From assembly GCA_029204225.1 (NCBI GenBank), contig CM055104.1, positions 41,333,390-41,397,389 of the forward strand: DNA of 64,000 nt, given 5' to 3'. The notes beneath the pieces are model-generated. The model saw nothing but the letters and a program-made list of their open reading frames with translations. It did not search any database and was not told the DNA's origin. The position numbers and the translations under genes are program-made. Shown here piece after piece: positions 36,265 to 48,139 of the stretch. The first letter of the stretch is position 1, and each line of letters opens with the position of its first letter. This DNA comes from Diphasiastrum complanatum (lineage: Eukaryota > Streptophyta > Lycopodiopsida > Lycopodiales > Lycopodiaceae).

Positions 36265-36500
36265 GTTGAGCTAGGACTTTTGACCTCTTTACAAGATGTA
36301 AAATTGAGGTTAGTCCATTCACAAGTTGAGTTAGGCCTTTTGACCTCTTTACGAGATGCACACACTTATGAATGGATTAAAGGTTAGGATGCTATGATTG
36401 GCACATGACACTTTTGGTCTTTTGACCTCTTTATGAGATGTACACACTTATGAATGGATAAAAAGTTAGGATGTTATGATTGGAACATGACACTCTTGGT
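36265..36500. repeat. Diverged tandem repeats (CTTTTGACCTCTTTA unit)
   Basis: Three copies of a block with TTTTGACCTCTTTA(C/T)(A/G)AGATG. The last two are longer units of about 110 bp with CACACTTATGAATGGAT and GTTAGGATG(C/T)TATGATTGG. The stretch 36500-37200 shows nothing recognisable. Confidence 0.7.
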
Positions 36501-37201
36501 ATCAAATAATAAGATCCTTTTCTATCTAGGATTGGTGGTTATCCTCTAGCTTTGGTAGAAATTGCTTTGGTTCAATTTCATACATATTGCTCATTGCTTT
36601 TTGTATATAATTTAATTTTAAATCAATAGCACTCAATCTTAGCTTTTGGGAAGTACTAGATTTCTACGATTTAGATGTGTTATGTGAAAGTCAAGGTCAT
36701 TTTAGTGAAATCACTCCAAGTTTAGTTAGCTACAAATTTGATGTATTCTTTTCTCTCTCTTTGGCTATACTTTTGGTCAAATATGCTTGATCTAAGATTT
36801 TGGATTAATAGAGCTATGCTTGAGCTTCAATTCAAGTCAAATTTCACACCCTTTTGACAAAATTATAGAGATTCTTGGTCCGTTCCAATGAGGAGCCTTG
36901 GAGATGGCTCAACCTCCACTAGTTCAAGCTGCAAAGACAAACAAGGTTATAGATATAGACTAGCATGGCATTTACGATGAGTGGCATACAAAATAGATCA
37001 TTGAAATACCTAGAAAATAGCTAATACATCCTACCTTACACTTTACAGCCATCTACACATTTGCACAAGAAAGAGAGATAAAACGAGGAGGATAGAAGAG
37101 TGAGGGAAAGAGGGAGAGAAATAGAGAAAAAGAGTTGATTAGAGAGATCATGGGGAGTACGAGATAGGAGGAAAGGAGACCTAACGAGTGAAGGGACATG
37201 G

Positions 37202-37205
<4 letters not shown>

Positions 37206-37273
<68 letters not shown>
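37206..37273. repeat. (GA)n microsatellite
   Basis: About 68 bp of GA. Confidence 0.97.
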
Positions 37274-37275
<2 letters not shown>

Positions 37276-37559
37276 CAAAAATGCCAGAGTATCCTTCTAT
37301 TAATTGTGGATCCCCAGAAAAAGGAAATGGCTTCCTTTTATGGAAAGGAGTTGGGGGGCTCCTTTCTTGGCCCACTTATTTTTACAAGGATCATCATCTC
37401 AACTGTTATGACCATATTCCACTAAGGACATGGGATAGTCCTAATATGGTAGATTGGCCCTCCAATGTTCGACATTATTGGTCACGCCTAGATTTTATTC
37501 CACTTCGAGGCTTGTTCATGACTAATGACCTTGAGAGTACCCAAACACTCTAATTGAGA

Positions 37560-37880
37560 CATATGGAGTAGTGCATGTACGTGTGACAGATATAGGTAGG
37601 AGGAATGCATGAAGAGCTATGACCTATTTATAGTTGACCTACATGGGGATTGTATGGTTCCATGCACATGATCCTACTCTCTATATATTGAGGTAGAGAT
37701 TATCTCATCGATGACTTTGGTCTAGGTTATCAGTTGAGCTCTTCTCCTCCTGCCATCACATGGCATGGCTTGGGCGCTAGATCCAGGAGGATTCTCTAGG
37801 AGGGATCTATGGTTTTGCTCCATAGTCTCTCTTGTGTTTTCCTATCCTCATCTTAGGGGTTTTCCATAGTGGTTTTTACA
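37560..37880 (+). mobile_element. 3' end of a copia-type LTR with primer site
   Basis: The segment 37740-37880 resembles the LTR at 56732-57224 (GCTTGG, CCAGGAGGA, GGGATCTA, GGTTTTGCTCCA blocks). It ends TTTTTACA at 37880, followed by TTGGATCAGAGCC, a slightly altered Met primer site. The LTR start was not found. The stretch 37895-38250 is leader-like without a usable ORF. Confidence 0.5.
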
Positions 37881-38253
37881 TTGGATCAGAGCCGGCTAAG
37901 ATGCGGTCTTGGATGGGATGGAGAGAAATTCTACATCAAATTGGAATTGGAATGCACTTGGATTCACATCCCGGATGGAGTGCTATTTTTTCAAAGAAAA
38001 TTGGGTTTGGATTCACTAATTCATTTGTGAAACATGCTTTTCAAACTTGGTGGTAGTGTGCTCTTCTCCTTCTTTGATTTTATTAGAGATGTTGTGATTA
38101 GAGTGAATTCGTTCTTATTTTTCTGTAGCCTTGAGAAAGTTTCCATTTGAAGTAGAATGATCTGCATGAGTAGATCCACTTTTTTTTTTTTTGGTCTAAA
38201 TCTATTTTTTGGGTTGAATAATTTGCATGTTCCATAATGTTTTGGACAATTTT

Positions 38254-40060
38254 TTATTTAGATTTAGTAGAGGATGTTTGTTGATAGATTGATGCTTCTG
38301 TATTTCCGTTGTAACTCAAGGCATAGTGCTTTGAGGCTTGAATGTACTTCAAAACTCTTTGCAGGGCTCTCCAATGTTGTAGGCCTGGATTGGACATGAA
38401 TTGCAACAATGTGCTTACAACATATGTAAGATCAAATTGTGTGCAAATTATAGAGTACATGATAGAACCTATGACTGACTGATAATGGTACTTGCACATT
38501 TCTTGTTGATCTGTCTTCGTTCTGGGGCACATGTCTTTGGATAGCTTGCATCTTGGATCCACAGGAGTATCTATGGTTTGCAATCTTCCATGCCGTATTT
38601 GCAAAGTACATTGATTAGGTAAGATTGTTGGCTTATGGTGATCCTTCTGCTCGCGCGATCTCTGTGAATCTCCATTCCAAGTAGGTAATGGACTGGACCC
38701 AAATCAGTCATCTCGAACTCTGATGAGAGTAAGGATTTGGTTTCTAGTAGTAACTGATTTGAATTGCTGATGATTAGTGAATCATCAACGTATAGTGCTA
38801 CTATGACATAGCTTGGCCCTTTTCGTTTTAGATACACATTCAAATCTGCGGAACAGGAGGTAAAGTCGTGCTACAACAAGAAACGATTTATTCTATCGTA
38901 CTAGGCCCTCGGAGCTTGCTTCAGACCGTATAATGCCTTACGCAATTTACATACTAGATGTTCCTTGCCTTGAAGGACATAACCTTTTGGTTGATAGATG
39001 AACACATCTTCTTGTATATATCCGTGTAGGAATGCCATCTGGGCATCCATCTGGTGAAGGTCTAGATCTTCTGCAGCAGCTATAGCCAATAAGGTACGAA
39101 TAGACCGATGCTTTACCACTGGACTAAAGGTCTAAGTGTAGTCTATTCCATATACTTGTTCAAATCCTTTAACCACCAGTCTAGCTTTCCATTTGGATAT
39201 TGATCCATCTGGTTTAAGCTTTAGCTTGAAGATCCACTTGGAGTCAATTGGTTTTACACATGTAGGAGGATTGACAAGACTCCAAGTCTTATTCTTCATT
39301 AGAGAGTGATACTCAGCATCCATGACAACTTTCATTTGTCTGCATCGGGCATTGACAGGGCTTCTGCTACAGTGGCAGGTTCGTCGTGACTGATGAAAGC
39401 CTGAGGGATGAAGCGATCAGGCTCTTGTCGTTGTCTTGCAGACCTTCGAACTGCAGGTGCTTGAGTGGACGATTCTCCTTGGTGAATGACTGGGATCGTA
39501 GCATCTTGCGGTTGAACAATCGTGGGTCTAGGCCCATCGATGGTAAGTGGAGCCATTGGGATGAACTCCATTGTTTGAATAGTCATAGGTCGTTGCCTAT
39601 CGATGGAGGGTGGAGCTGCTATGGCATGCTCTTGCATTGGCTGCTTCTGCTTAAAATCTTGATATTTGTCTTTAAGAAAGACAACGTTGTGATTGATTGA
39701 GATCCGGCCCGTAACAACATCGTCTACACGATATGCTTTGTGTGATGTTGAATAGCCGATGAAGATGTTTTTGCAGCTTACTAAGTCCAACTTCTTCCTC
39801 AGGTTAGATGACACTTGTGCATAGCAGAGACATCCGAAAACACGTAGGTGTTTCAAACTTGGTTTGTAGCCGTAGTAGGCTTCAAATGGTGTCATGGAAT
39901 CAACTACTTTAGTGCTAGAATAATTTTGCAGATAGCAGGCCGTAGAGATTGCTTCTGTCCAAAAGGTTTGAGGCAAATGCGCATTGACTGTCATGGATCG
40001 TGTAGCTTCCAACAGTGTGCGGTTCTTCCGACTACTCCATTTATTTTGTCATAAAATCGC
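38254..40060 (-). pseudogene. Copia integrase-RT-RNase H (minus)
   Basis: Reading downwards from 40060: the integrase tail (40012-39332; HLRVFGCLCYAQV and VGYSTS-like block), then RT in several frames (WIFKLKLKPDGSISKWKARL, MDAQMAFLHGYIQEDVF, ALYGLKQAPRA), the catalytic YVDD at about 38785, then LGMEIHRDRA and the SVIGSIMYSIICTQFDL thumb. Stops occur at about 39330, 39128 and 38900, and a frameshift near 38590. RNase H is cut off at 38254. Confidence 0.88.
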
Positions 40061-40064
40061 GTGT

Positions 40065-41020
40065 GGATGTGAGTGGCAACAGAAGCTCGAGGATTGAGCG
40101 TGGCATGTAGGAACGAAAATGCAACAGTTAGCAGTAGAATTATTTAAGTAGAAGAACTCATACAAAATGTGCAAATGAACGACACAGTAGTGAGACAAAA
40201 TTGCACTCTGATTAATATCAACAGTAAGTAAAATAGCTTGAAATAATAACATCAGCTTGCTGAATGTGATAACGTTGGCTACAGATAACTCTAATTAGAA
40301 GAGAATTTCAATTAACACTTACATAGCTTGATTCAGCTAGTATATATCTTTACAAGTGTTGAGAGAAAAATATTTCATATCTTAACTGCCATTTACTCTA
40401 GTTTTGCATATGTACAAAAGTGGTAACCACCCTTAGGATATTTGTTTCTCAAGTCTTTTAGGGTTGGTGATAAGTTGGCGACGTCGGTCTGCCAATGTAG
40501 CAAAAACGCGAAAAAACTCGAAGGTGCCCATTAGACTAAAGGTATGCAAATCTTGAAGGTACCCTTAGACTTAAGGTGTGTAAATCCTGAAGGCACCCTT
40601 AGATTTAAGACAATGAAGAAGCCGAAGAAGGAGAAGAAGCCGAAAAAGTGCCTTATACTGAAGGCATCGAAGAAGACGAAGGTACCTTAGTTTTCAGACA
40701 ACGAAAAAGACAAAGGTGCCTTAAAAAATGGTTTTAAGGCACTCTGGGTATTTTGTCGCATTTTCCGCAAAGAGGTGAAAAAGGTGAAGGTGGTCCAGAA
40801 ATGGTTTCTAAGTCATTCTGGCCAATGTGTCGCATTTTTTGTGAAGGCATGAAAAAGAGGGAAGAAGGTGAAAAAGCAAAAGGTGCCTTAAATCGTTTAA
40901 GACATAAAGGGAAAAACTTAAAGGAAAAAATGTGAAGGTCTGAAATCATGTTGTCGGCCTTCTGTTTTAAAGATGCTCATTACTTAATGATTTCTAAGAC
41001 TGAGCATAAGAAATCTAACA
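40065..41020 (-). mobile_element. Copia 3' LTR (minus), repeat-rich
   Basis: A minus-strand purine tract (AAGGGGAG, 41021-41028) is followed by TGTTAGATTTC at 41020, the LTR start. The LTR body has many short repeats such as GAAGGTACCCTTAGACTTAAG (40540-40610) and CGCATTTT...GAAGG blocks (40750-40860). The lower boundary is approximate. Confidence 0.5.
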
Positions 41021-41483
41021 CTCCCCTTGAATGAGGATCTTGAAAAACTTTGATCTTCAGATTTAACATATCGTTAAATCTGAGATGTTGCTTCTTTGAT
41101 AGAGCCTTTGTAAGTAATCTGCTGTCATGTGGTTTGTTCTGCAGAAAACCAGTTCTACTTCCTTGCTGTGCACTTTCTCTCTAAGGTAATGATATCTGAT
41201 TTCTATATGTTTGCTTCAAGAGTGAAATCTCGGATTGAGAGAAAGCGCTATTGTGCTTTGATTGTCTCAATAGATTGTTGTAGGAAGTGTTTGTGTAAGA
41301 GTGAGATCTGCAAGCAGTTGCCTGAGCCATATCATCTCTTTGGTTGCATTTGTGGCAGCTATGTATTCGGATCCCGTTGATGATAATGCAACTGAGGTTT
41401 GCTTCCGGCTGTTCCATGAGATTGGACTTGGTTGTATAAAAATACAAATCTAGAAGTTGATTTTCTGGTGTCGACATCTCTTG
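41021..41483 (-). pseudogene. Copia RNase H end (minus)
   Basis: In the minus strand a mixed-frame reading gives DTRKSTSRFVF, AATNATKEMIWLRQLL, DNQSTIALSLNPRFHS and SKHIEIRYHYLREK, the standard copia RNase H end, with at least two in-frame stops. It is truncated at 41483, where an LTR in plus orientation begins. Confidence 0.75.
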
Positions 41484-41494
41484 CCCAATCCGTT

Positions 41495-42020
41495 GTTGAA
41501 AATTAAGCCCACAGTTGCCTCATTCGTAAATCATAACTTAGACAGCTAATTACTTGAAGAACATCTACAACGGGCTTCCGGCTGATCTCCAACAAAGGGT
41601 AACCAATCATGTCATAATTTCAAAGTTCAGATGTTAAGTTTAATAACCTTAAGTCATTGAAGACATGGCCATCTTCACGGACTTCCACAAAACTTGCATT
41701 TATAACAAGTCTGTAGAAAAACATTACTTTTTCGACAGTCTGCAGAAATACCCTATATTTTCAACAGCTTTGGTTTTTTTCGCATTTTTCCGAAATGCGA
41801 ACTTGCATAGTTCAAAAGTTTAACTATTTTTTAACACACCTTCGGCTTTTTGCGAAAAATGCAAAGAGAGAGAAAATTCCCGAAGGTCATCTATTTTCAT
41901 GAGTTAAACTATTTTAAAGACATCATCGTCTTTTTGAAGGCACCTTTGGCTTTTTGCAAAAAATGCAAAGAGAGAGAAAAATCTCGAAGGTCGTCTAAAA
42001 TAAACGAGGAATGTTCCATG
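41495..42020 (+). mobile_element. LTR fragment, left arm of a 525-bp inverted repeat
   Basis: Starts TGTTGAAAATTAAGCCCACA and is the reverse complement of 44020-44549 over about 525 bp. It has an internal doublet with period about 100 (GGCTTTTTGC(G/A)AAAAATGCAAA at about 41849 and 41949). It ends where a copia integrase fragment begins. Confidence 0.8.
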
Positions 42021-42049
42021 CGAAAGCTGTATTATCAGCAAGCATGCTA

Positions 42050-42900
42050 GGAGTCCCTTCAGTTCAGACCCAGTTCATACATCCAGGGTCTTGCTTGACC
42101 TTGTACACAGCGACATTTGTGGCCCGATGTAGACTGCTTACACAGGGGGAGCTCTCTATTTCCTAACTTTCATCGACGACTTCTCTCGAAGGACTGCAAC
42201 CTACTATATGAAAAACAAATCCGAAGCATTCAAGTTCTTCAAGCAGTTCAAGGCATCTATAGAAAACCAGACCCAGAGGAAGATCAAGTCCCTATGCACA
42301 GATGGAGGGGGAGAGTACATCTCCACAAGATTCAAGGAGTTATGCAAGGCCAATGAGATACTTCAACAAGATGATACACTCTTATTCAATAATAATCTGA
42401 ATCTGATGAAGGATACAAAATTCATGCTAGCCCAGGAATACAAGATAAAGTACTGACATGGGTCCAGCCCACTATTGTCTCGGAATCCAAATTCAACAAG
42501 ATCGACCCAGGAGATTGATCTTTATCAATCAGCAACGATATCTCAACAACGTGCTAGAAAAATATGGAATGGCCAACTGCAAACCCAGTCTCTTTTCACT
42601 CAACCCTGGATTAAAGCTATCAAAGGAACAGTCTCCTGAAACTAAGGCAGAAAAGGAGGAGATGAAGCGCTACCCATTTCAATCCATCATCGGCTCACTG
42701 ATGTACGCAATGATCTGCACTCGATTAGACCTTGCATATTCGATCAGTACACTCAGTCAGTTCCTATCGAATCCAAACGTAGCTCATTGAAAAGCGCTAA
42801 CGAAGGTCATGAAGTACATCCAAGCAATGACAACTCTCAGCATCTGCTACGGAGGCAGCCAAACTGCCAACATCCTTGAAGCTATACAGATGCGGATGAT
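42050..42900 (+). pseudogene. Copia integrase fused to RT fragment
   Basis: Integrase begins near 42090 (first Asp region and FIDDFSRRTATYYMKNK), passes the second Asp in LCTDGGGEYIS, then jumps at about 42365 directly to the late RT region (LNLMKDTKFMLAQEYKIKY, MGPAHYCLGIQIQQDR) and RNase H linker (SIIGSLMYAMICTRLDLAYS). The integrase C-terminus and most of RT, including YVDD, are deleted. Frameshifts occur near 42200 and 42455, with a stop at about 42790. Confidence 0.8.
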
Positions 42901-42904
42901 GGGG

Positions 42905-44549
42905 CAAGGGAGATAGGAAGAACGAGAATAAAGAAGAGAGCAGAAATATTGCAGAACAGCTCTCCCGTTCTAATCAACTGCTAAATGCAAAAATAGTCTA
43001 ATAGACAGTTTATGATAAATGTAATCACAGCTTTAAGTGTTCTAATTGCCCAACATGATCTTAAAAATTAATTCATACTCTAAAAACAAGAGTACAATCC
43101 ATCGAAGAGATTAGAGACGGTTTTTACTACTGAAATCAAATTCAATATGAAATAAATGGAAGAGTAGTATGATATTGCGAGTTCCTCAGACGTCAAAGAT
43201 AGCCATCATCTCATCAGAAACTGAGGAGTTGTAGATGTTCATGTTCTGATCAGAGTGAGTATACAAACGTGATCAAGCAACAATAAAAGTGCATTCAATC
43301 ATAACATGCATTCATCTACGTTGTACACAAATAAAAATGTCTAGTTCTGAAATAAATGGAGGAGTAGTATGATATCACGAGTTCCTCAGGCGTCAAAGAC
43401 AACCATCATCTGATCAAAAACTGAGTCGTCGTAGACGTCCATGTTCTGATCAGAGTAAGTATACAAGCGTGATCAAACAGCAATGAAAGTACATTAAATC
43501 ACAACATGCATTCATCTACGTTGTACACAAATAAAAACGTCTAGTTCTGAAATAAATGAAAGAGTAGTATGATATCGTGAGTTCCTCAGGCGTCAAAGAC
43601 AGCCATCGTCTGATCAGAAACTAAGGAGTCGTAGACATCCGTGTTCTGATCAGAGTGAGTATACAAGCGTGATAAAAAAACAATGAAAGTGCATTCAATC
43701 ACAACATGCATTCATCTACGTTGTACACAAATAGAAACATGTTGTTGTTATATTACACTAAAGTACAATACAAATAGCAATTACAACCAAAAATTGACGG
43801 CGTAATTGGGAGGCTCAAATAATGTGTCTCATGGACGGAGCAACCAACAATCTATGCTTGGATGATCTATTTATAGATTTCATTAGTGTATTAACTACAA
43901 TAAATGATTGTCACCAAATTAGGTAAGCCGTTGTACTTGGAAGTATATGGCTTCTGTGACAACTGTACATAGTGTATACTGTCAATAATTCAACATCGTT
44001 GACGTGGACAAGGATGTCGCTGGAACTTTCCTCGTTTATTTTAGAAGACCTTCGGGATTTTTCTCTCTCTTCACATTTTTCGCAAAAAGCCGAAGGTGCC
44101 TTCAAAAAGACGATGATGTCTTTAAAACAATTTAACTAATGAAAATAGATGACCTTCAGGAATTTTCTCTCTCTTCATATTTTTCGCAAAAAGCCAAAGG
44201 TGTGTTAAAAAACAATTGAACTTTTGAACTATGCAGGTTTTCTCATTTCGGAAAAATGCGAAAAAAGCCGAAGCTGTTGAAAACAGAGTGTATTTCTGCA
44301 TACTGTCAAAAACGTAATGTATTTCTAGAAACTTGTTCTAAATGCAAGTTTTGTGGAAGTCCTTGAAGATGGCCAAGTCTTCAATGACTTCAAGTCATTA
44401 AACTTAACATCTAAACTTTAAAATTATGACAAGATTGGTTATCCTTTGCTGGAGATCAGCCGAAAGCCCGTTGTAGACGTTCTTCAAGTAATTGGCTGTC
44501 TAAGTTATGATTTACCAATGAGGCAACTGTGGGCTTAATTTTCAACAGT
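42905..44549 (-). mobile_element. Copia 3' LTR (minus), about 1.6 kb
   Basis: Begins TGTTGAAAATTAAG at 44549, directly after a minus-strand purine tract, downstream of the RNase H at 45060-44560. Its first 525 bp are inverted relative to 41495-42020. A TATA box (minus-strand TATAAATAG, about 43867-43876) lies mid-LTR, followed by three 200-bp tandem units. The lower end near 42905 is approximate, set by the junction with plus-strand copia coding sequence. Confidence 0.65.
43149..43745. repeat. 200-bp tandem repeat, three copies
   Basis: Units begin at 43149, 43349 and 43549 (GAAATAAATG-A/G-A-GAGTAGTATGATAT), an exact 200-bp period. By eye they differ at roughly 10-15 positions per pair. They lie in the transcribed half of the LTR. 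Confidence 0.95.
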
Positions 44550-44559
44550 CCCCCTTAAG

Positions 44560-45062
44560 GTCACGGTTGGTGCCTTGGTATATTGGTCAGCTTCTGCATG
44601 CTGAAGAACTTCTAGTGCTTGATCCTGGGAAGTGCTTTGGTGAAGATGTATGCGACCATTTCTGTTGTGGAGCAGTATTGAAGGATCACTTGCCTTGAGA
44701 AAACTTTCTCCCGACTGAAATGATACTGGATTTCTATGTGCTTGGATTTGCCATGAAATCTGGGATTCAGTGACAATGAAATAGAGCTCATGTTGTCACA
44801 CAGAATGGTGGTAGCATTAAACTGAGTGCAATGTAAGTCATGAAGTAATAACCTAATCCATACAGTTTTTTTTTAAGCTTGGCATGTTGCGATGTACTCT
44901 GCCTCGGTCGAAGAAAGCGCAACTAATTTCTGCTTTCTTGAGCACGAAATCGGTCCCCTTGCCAGATAGAAACAAAACCTGGAGGTAGATTTTCTGGTAG
45001 AGACTGTTCCTCCCCAATCTGAGTCGGAGTAGCCTCGTAGGATGAGTGGGTCGATAGCATTT
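44560..45062 (-). pseudogene. Copia RNase H (minus)
   Basis: Minus-strand translation gives the copia RNase H signature in order: RGYSDSDWGG, KSTSRFCFYL, LVALSSTEAEYIATCQA, TILCDNMSSISLS, RFHGKSKHIEIQYHF, up to the purine tract before the LTR at 44549. One short indel near the poly-A stretch at 44870 breaks the frame. The upstream RT is missing, replaced by other sequence at 45070. Confidence 0.85.
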
Positions 45063-45178
45063 CCATCATAACATAAAATCTATTTTAGAAGACGACATTG
45101 TGATGCAACTAAGAACACTAATTTACCAGCAAACTAGTAGTCTAATTGAACAAGACAAGATAAATTACAATCAGCGGA

Positions 45179-47610
45179 TTACCATGTCGTCTTTCTAACT
45201 GAATTTGAATTGGAGATCATTGAACTCAACTCTTCAGTTCTTGTATTTTGAAAGTGTCCTCGGCCCAAAACTCCTCTGTAAAACCATTGGAATATCTCAA
45301 CCAATGCATTACTAAGACCCTTTCCTCCGCCATGGCGTGAATTTTTGAAATATGCAGCCTTTGCCCTGTAATGACTCTTTTCCATGCCTTGCGTATTCCA
45401 GATAGCTAATGATCCGTAAGTTTTCATAAACCAAGGTCCATGAGCATAGAAGATGTGATGTTCATAGAAAATTTGTATTAGTTTAAATCTTTATAAATAC
45501 ATAAATACAAAAGTAAAAAATATGAGACACACATACCATATAGTGAGTTATGTGTGTTTCTCCCCATGCATCGATCATCAATTCAGTAAATGTTTTGACT
45601 TCTCTTGCATATCTATCCAAATCTTCATCTCTCACAATCTTTTTGTTGATAGTTTGTGACAAGGCATCAAATGCTTGCCAAACCTTAGCACGTGTACTTG
45701 CCATGCGAGGATCTAAGCCAATATTTGCTGTGCATTGACATATTTTCTTCCAGTACTCCCATTCAACACTACTTTCACGTGCAGTATGATTTGACAATAA
45801 GTGTCTCACTTTCGCACCACTCATTGAAACTTTTGCTGAACATCTTGCGTTTTTCCACTCATCTCAACATCTTTGGTAAGACTCACATGGCCCCCATGCA
45901 ATCCCATATTGGATAAAATTATCTCTAGATTTCTAATGCTAACATCTGCTCTTGATTTGGGCTGCATGTTCCATGCATAACAACAATGTAATAATTTGTC
46001 CAATATTCGTAATTCACCATGCATTGTGCAAAAATGGACTCTTTCGAGCGGAATGTTCAACATAGGACTCCAAGTTTTGTCTAGATTGTGCCTATTTGGT
46101 TCAAGACGTTGATTGCGATTCAAAATACTTTTGTTCCGTCCAGATTCAAACATACAATATATACAAAAATTCTTTGCATTTGCACCGAGACCACAACCGT
46201 ACATGCATTTCAAGGTCTTCAAATCAGCAGCTAGGTGCCATTCTACAGCAAAGCTTTCTCCTTCAACATTGAGCAATTTGCCTTCATTTTGTGCATATAT
46301 TATCTTAGATATACTACATTTTTCAAATAGCCACTCCAGTACGTTGTGAGACTCCTTAGGAACTTCAAATGCAGCTATCCACCATATGTGATTTTCAGAT
46401 TGCACGCACAAATGTGTCTATATACATGTAGCACACTTTAAAAACTATGCATCATGTCAAGCCATGGATTCCAAGGCATTTTGTGCACTTGACTGTTGCA
46501 ATTCACGATTCATCAAAGTGGTTGTGACACGTTCAAGTTTACACCCTTTTACGATTTCCGCTTCGTCCAACTTCATAACAAATATAACTTTACCTCCTCA
46601 ATCTGTAAAACAAAAATTTCATTACGAAAACATATTAGTCGAAGAAAAGCATACAATTAAAAACCGAAATCCACAATAAATGTTCTTACCATTTGTTTTA
46701 ACTTCGTAATGTCGGATCATCATCGCTTGGACCTTTTCCAGATCTAAGAATATATTCTTGCCTTGATGATAATGAAAACATGTCGGAGGTTCTTTCTTCT
46801 TATTGGTTACTGTAAAAGAATTTTCAATATGCTGAAACTCTCCTAATTCAGAGAGCAAAATCGAATTGCATTCTTGTTTGGCGGATTCAACAAGTTTATA
46901 AGTAGGTATTATTTGATGGCGTTTTAACCCATTTCTGTCAAAGCGTTTCATATACTTCTTCAAAGCTCTATACCCCTTGCAACTCACACCTCCTTGGTCA
47001 CATGCGTACACCATCTCTTTAACATTTGGATTTGGCTTGAACTTGTCGACTAGCTTTTTTGCAATTCTCAAGCGAATTGAATCACTTGTTTCATCTTCCA
47101 CAATCTTAATCAAATCTTTACCCTTCAAAAAATGATTCATATATTTTTCAGAAATAAAATCTTTTCCAACCGTCTTTTGCAAGAACTCTTTTGTCTCCCT
47201 CATACGTCTTTTACTGGCACCACCACCTGGTGCCAAAGCTTCTAGTTTGTGTCTCTTAGTGTTTTCATTTTGTGCTTGCTGATCCATCGAGACTCTACGC
47301 TTTCGTTGTAAGCCATATACTGTCCTCTGAAATATACTGATTGAAGATTGCAATTCTTCAATTTTTGCGACATAACTGGCAAGCTCTATTTTCAAACCAT
47401 TTATCTCCTACTCCACTTTCATATTTATTCCATGCAATTACTTTAAATTGTCATTCATACTCAAGATATGAATGTTTTCTGTATTTGCCAATGTCTCAAC
47501 TTGGATTCTTCGAGAATCCATTGCTTGACAATAGCCAAGCAATCCATTCCGACCATCCCCAACAAACCTTAACAAACTATGTACATCAGAAAATTTAGGA
47601 GGAGCGTATG
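45179..47610 (-). pseudogene. DDE/RNase H-fold transposase-like gene with RAG1-like zinc layout
   Basis: Minus-strand gene in pieces. An N-terminal coiled-coil-like part (47610-47290) has two in-frame stops near 47440 and 47410. A basic linker and helical domain follow (47395-46622; GYRALKKYMKRFDRNGLKRH). After an intron with acceptor TTTTACAG comes a strand with an Asp (MKLDEAEIVKG, Asp at 46567-46565) and RVTTTLM. Then 46420-45821 carries WHLAADLKTLK (Asp 46225-46223) and a CxxC in NFCIYCM (46165-46154). The C-terminal part has HxxxxHGP (45457-45440), GSLAIWNTQGMEKSH (Glu 45382-45380) and a GGGKG loop. In RAG1/Transib nucleases the order is Asp, Asp, CxxC, HxxxxH, Glu, with a G-S-x3-W-x2-x-G-x-E motif, and the match in order and spacing is striking. 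A frameshift at about 45840 and the stops show that this copy is dead. The assignment is inferred from motifs only. A hAT-like or other RNase H-fold transposase is the main alternative. Confidence 0.5.
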
Positions 47611-48139
47611 AGGGTATAAATCACCTCTTACCTATAGGTCAATATGTTTTTTGCTTTCTAATCTCCAACAATGCATCTCATATGGATTAAAGTTAACACC
47701 ATGTAGCTTTGGTGGTCGCATAAACCTTCTCTAACTTCACATGTAAGTGATACTTGGTTGTCATCTTGAAGATGTCGAATTTTTCAAAAGAATCTATGTA
47801 GAAACACACCTTAATCAAATGGTGTCAAAGTTCAATGTGAACTAACCATGATATAAGCTTTATTAGGCATATACTAGTTTCCATCCCTATGGTCCTATTG
47901 TAGTTAGGACAATGAAAGGTCGTCCTATACTAACCCTACTCTAGTTGTAATTTGTAACTTACCTATTAGTTGCCTAGTATAGTCTATGCAAATAACCTAC
48001 AATAGTCTATGAAAATGAGACCTACATTTAGGCCTTAACTCTTGCTCACCTTGTATGGTAACCCAAGGTAAAGGTGCCATGTAGGATTGATTAGCACTAA
48101 ATTAATTATCATTAGAAAACTTGTTTAGGCAAGGAAGAG

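Noticed and set aside
43149-43745. CRISPR-like array of regular 200-bp repeats
   Set aside because: Whole units are repeated without unique spacers, inside a plant LTR. It is an ordinary tandem repeat.
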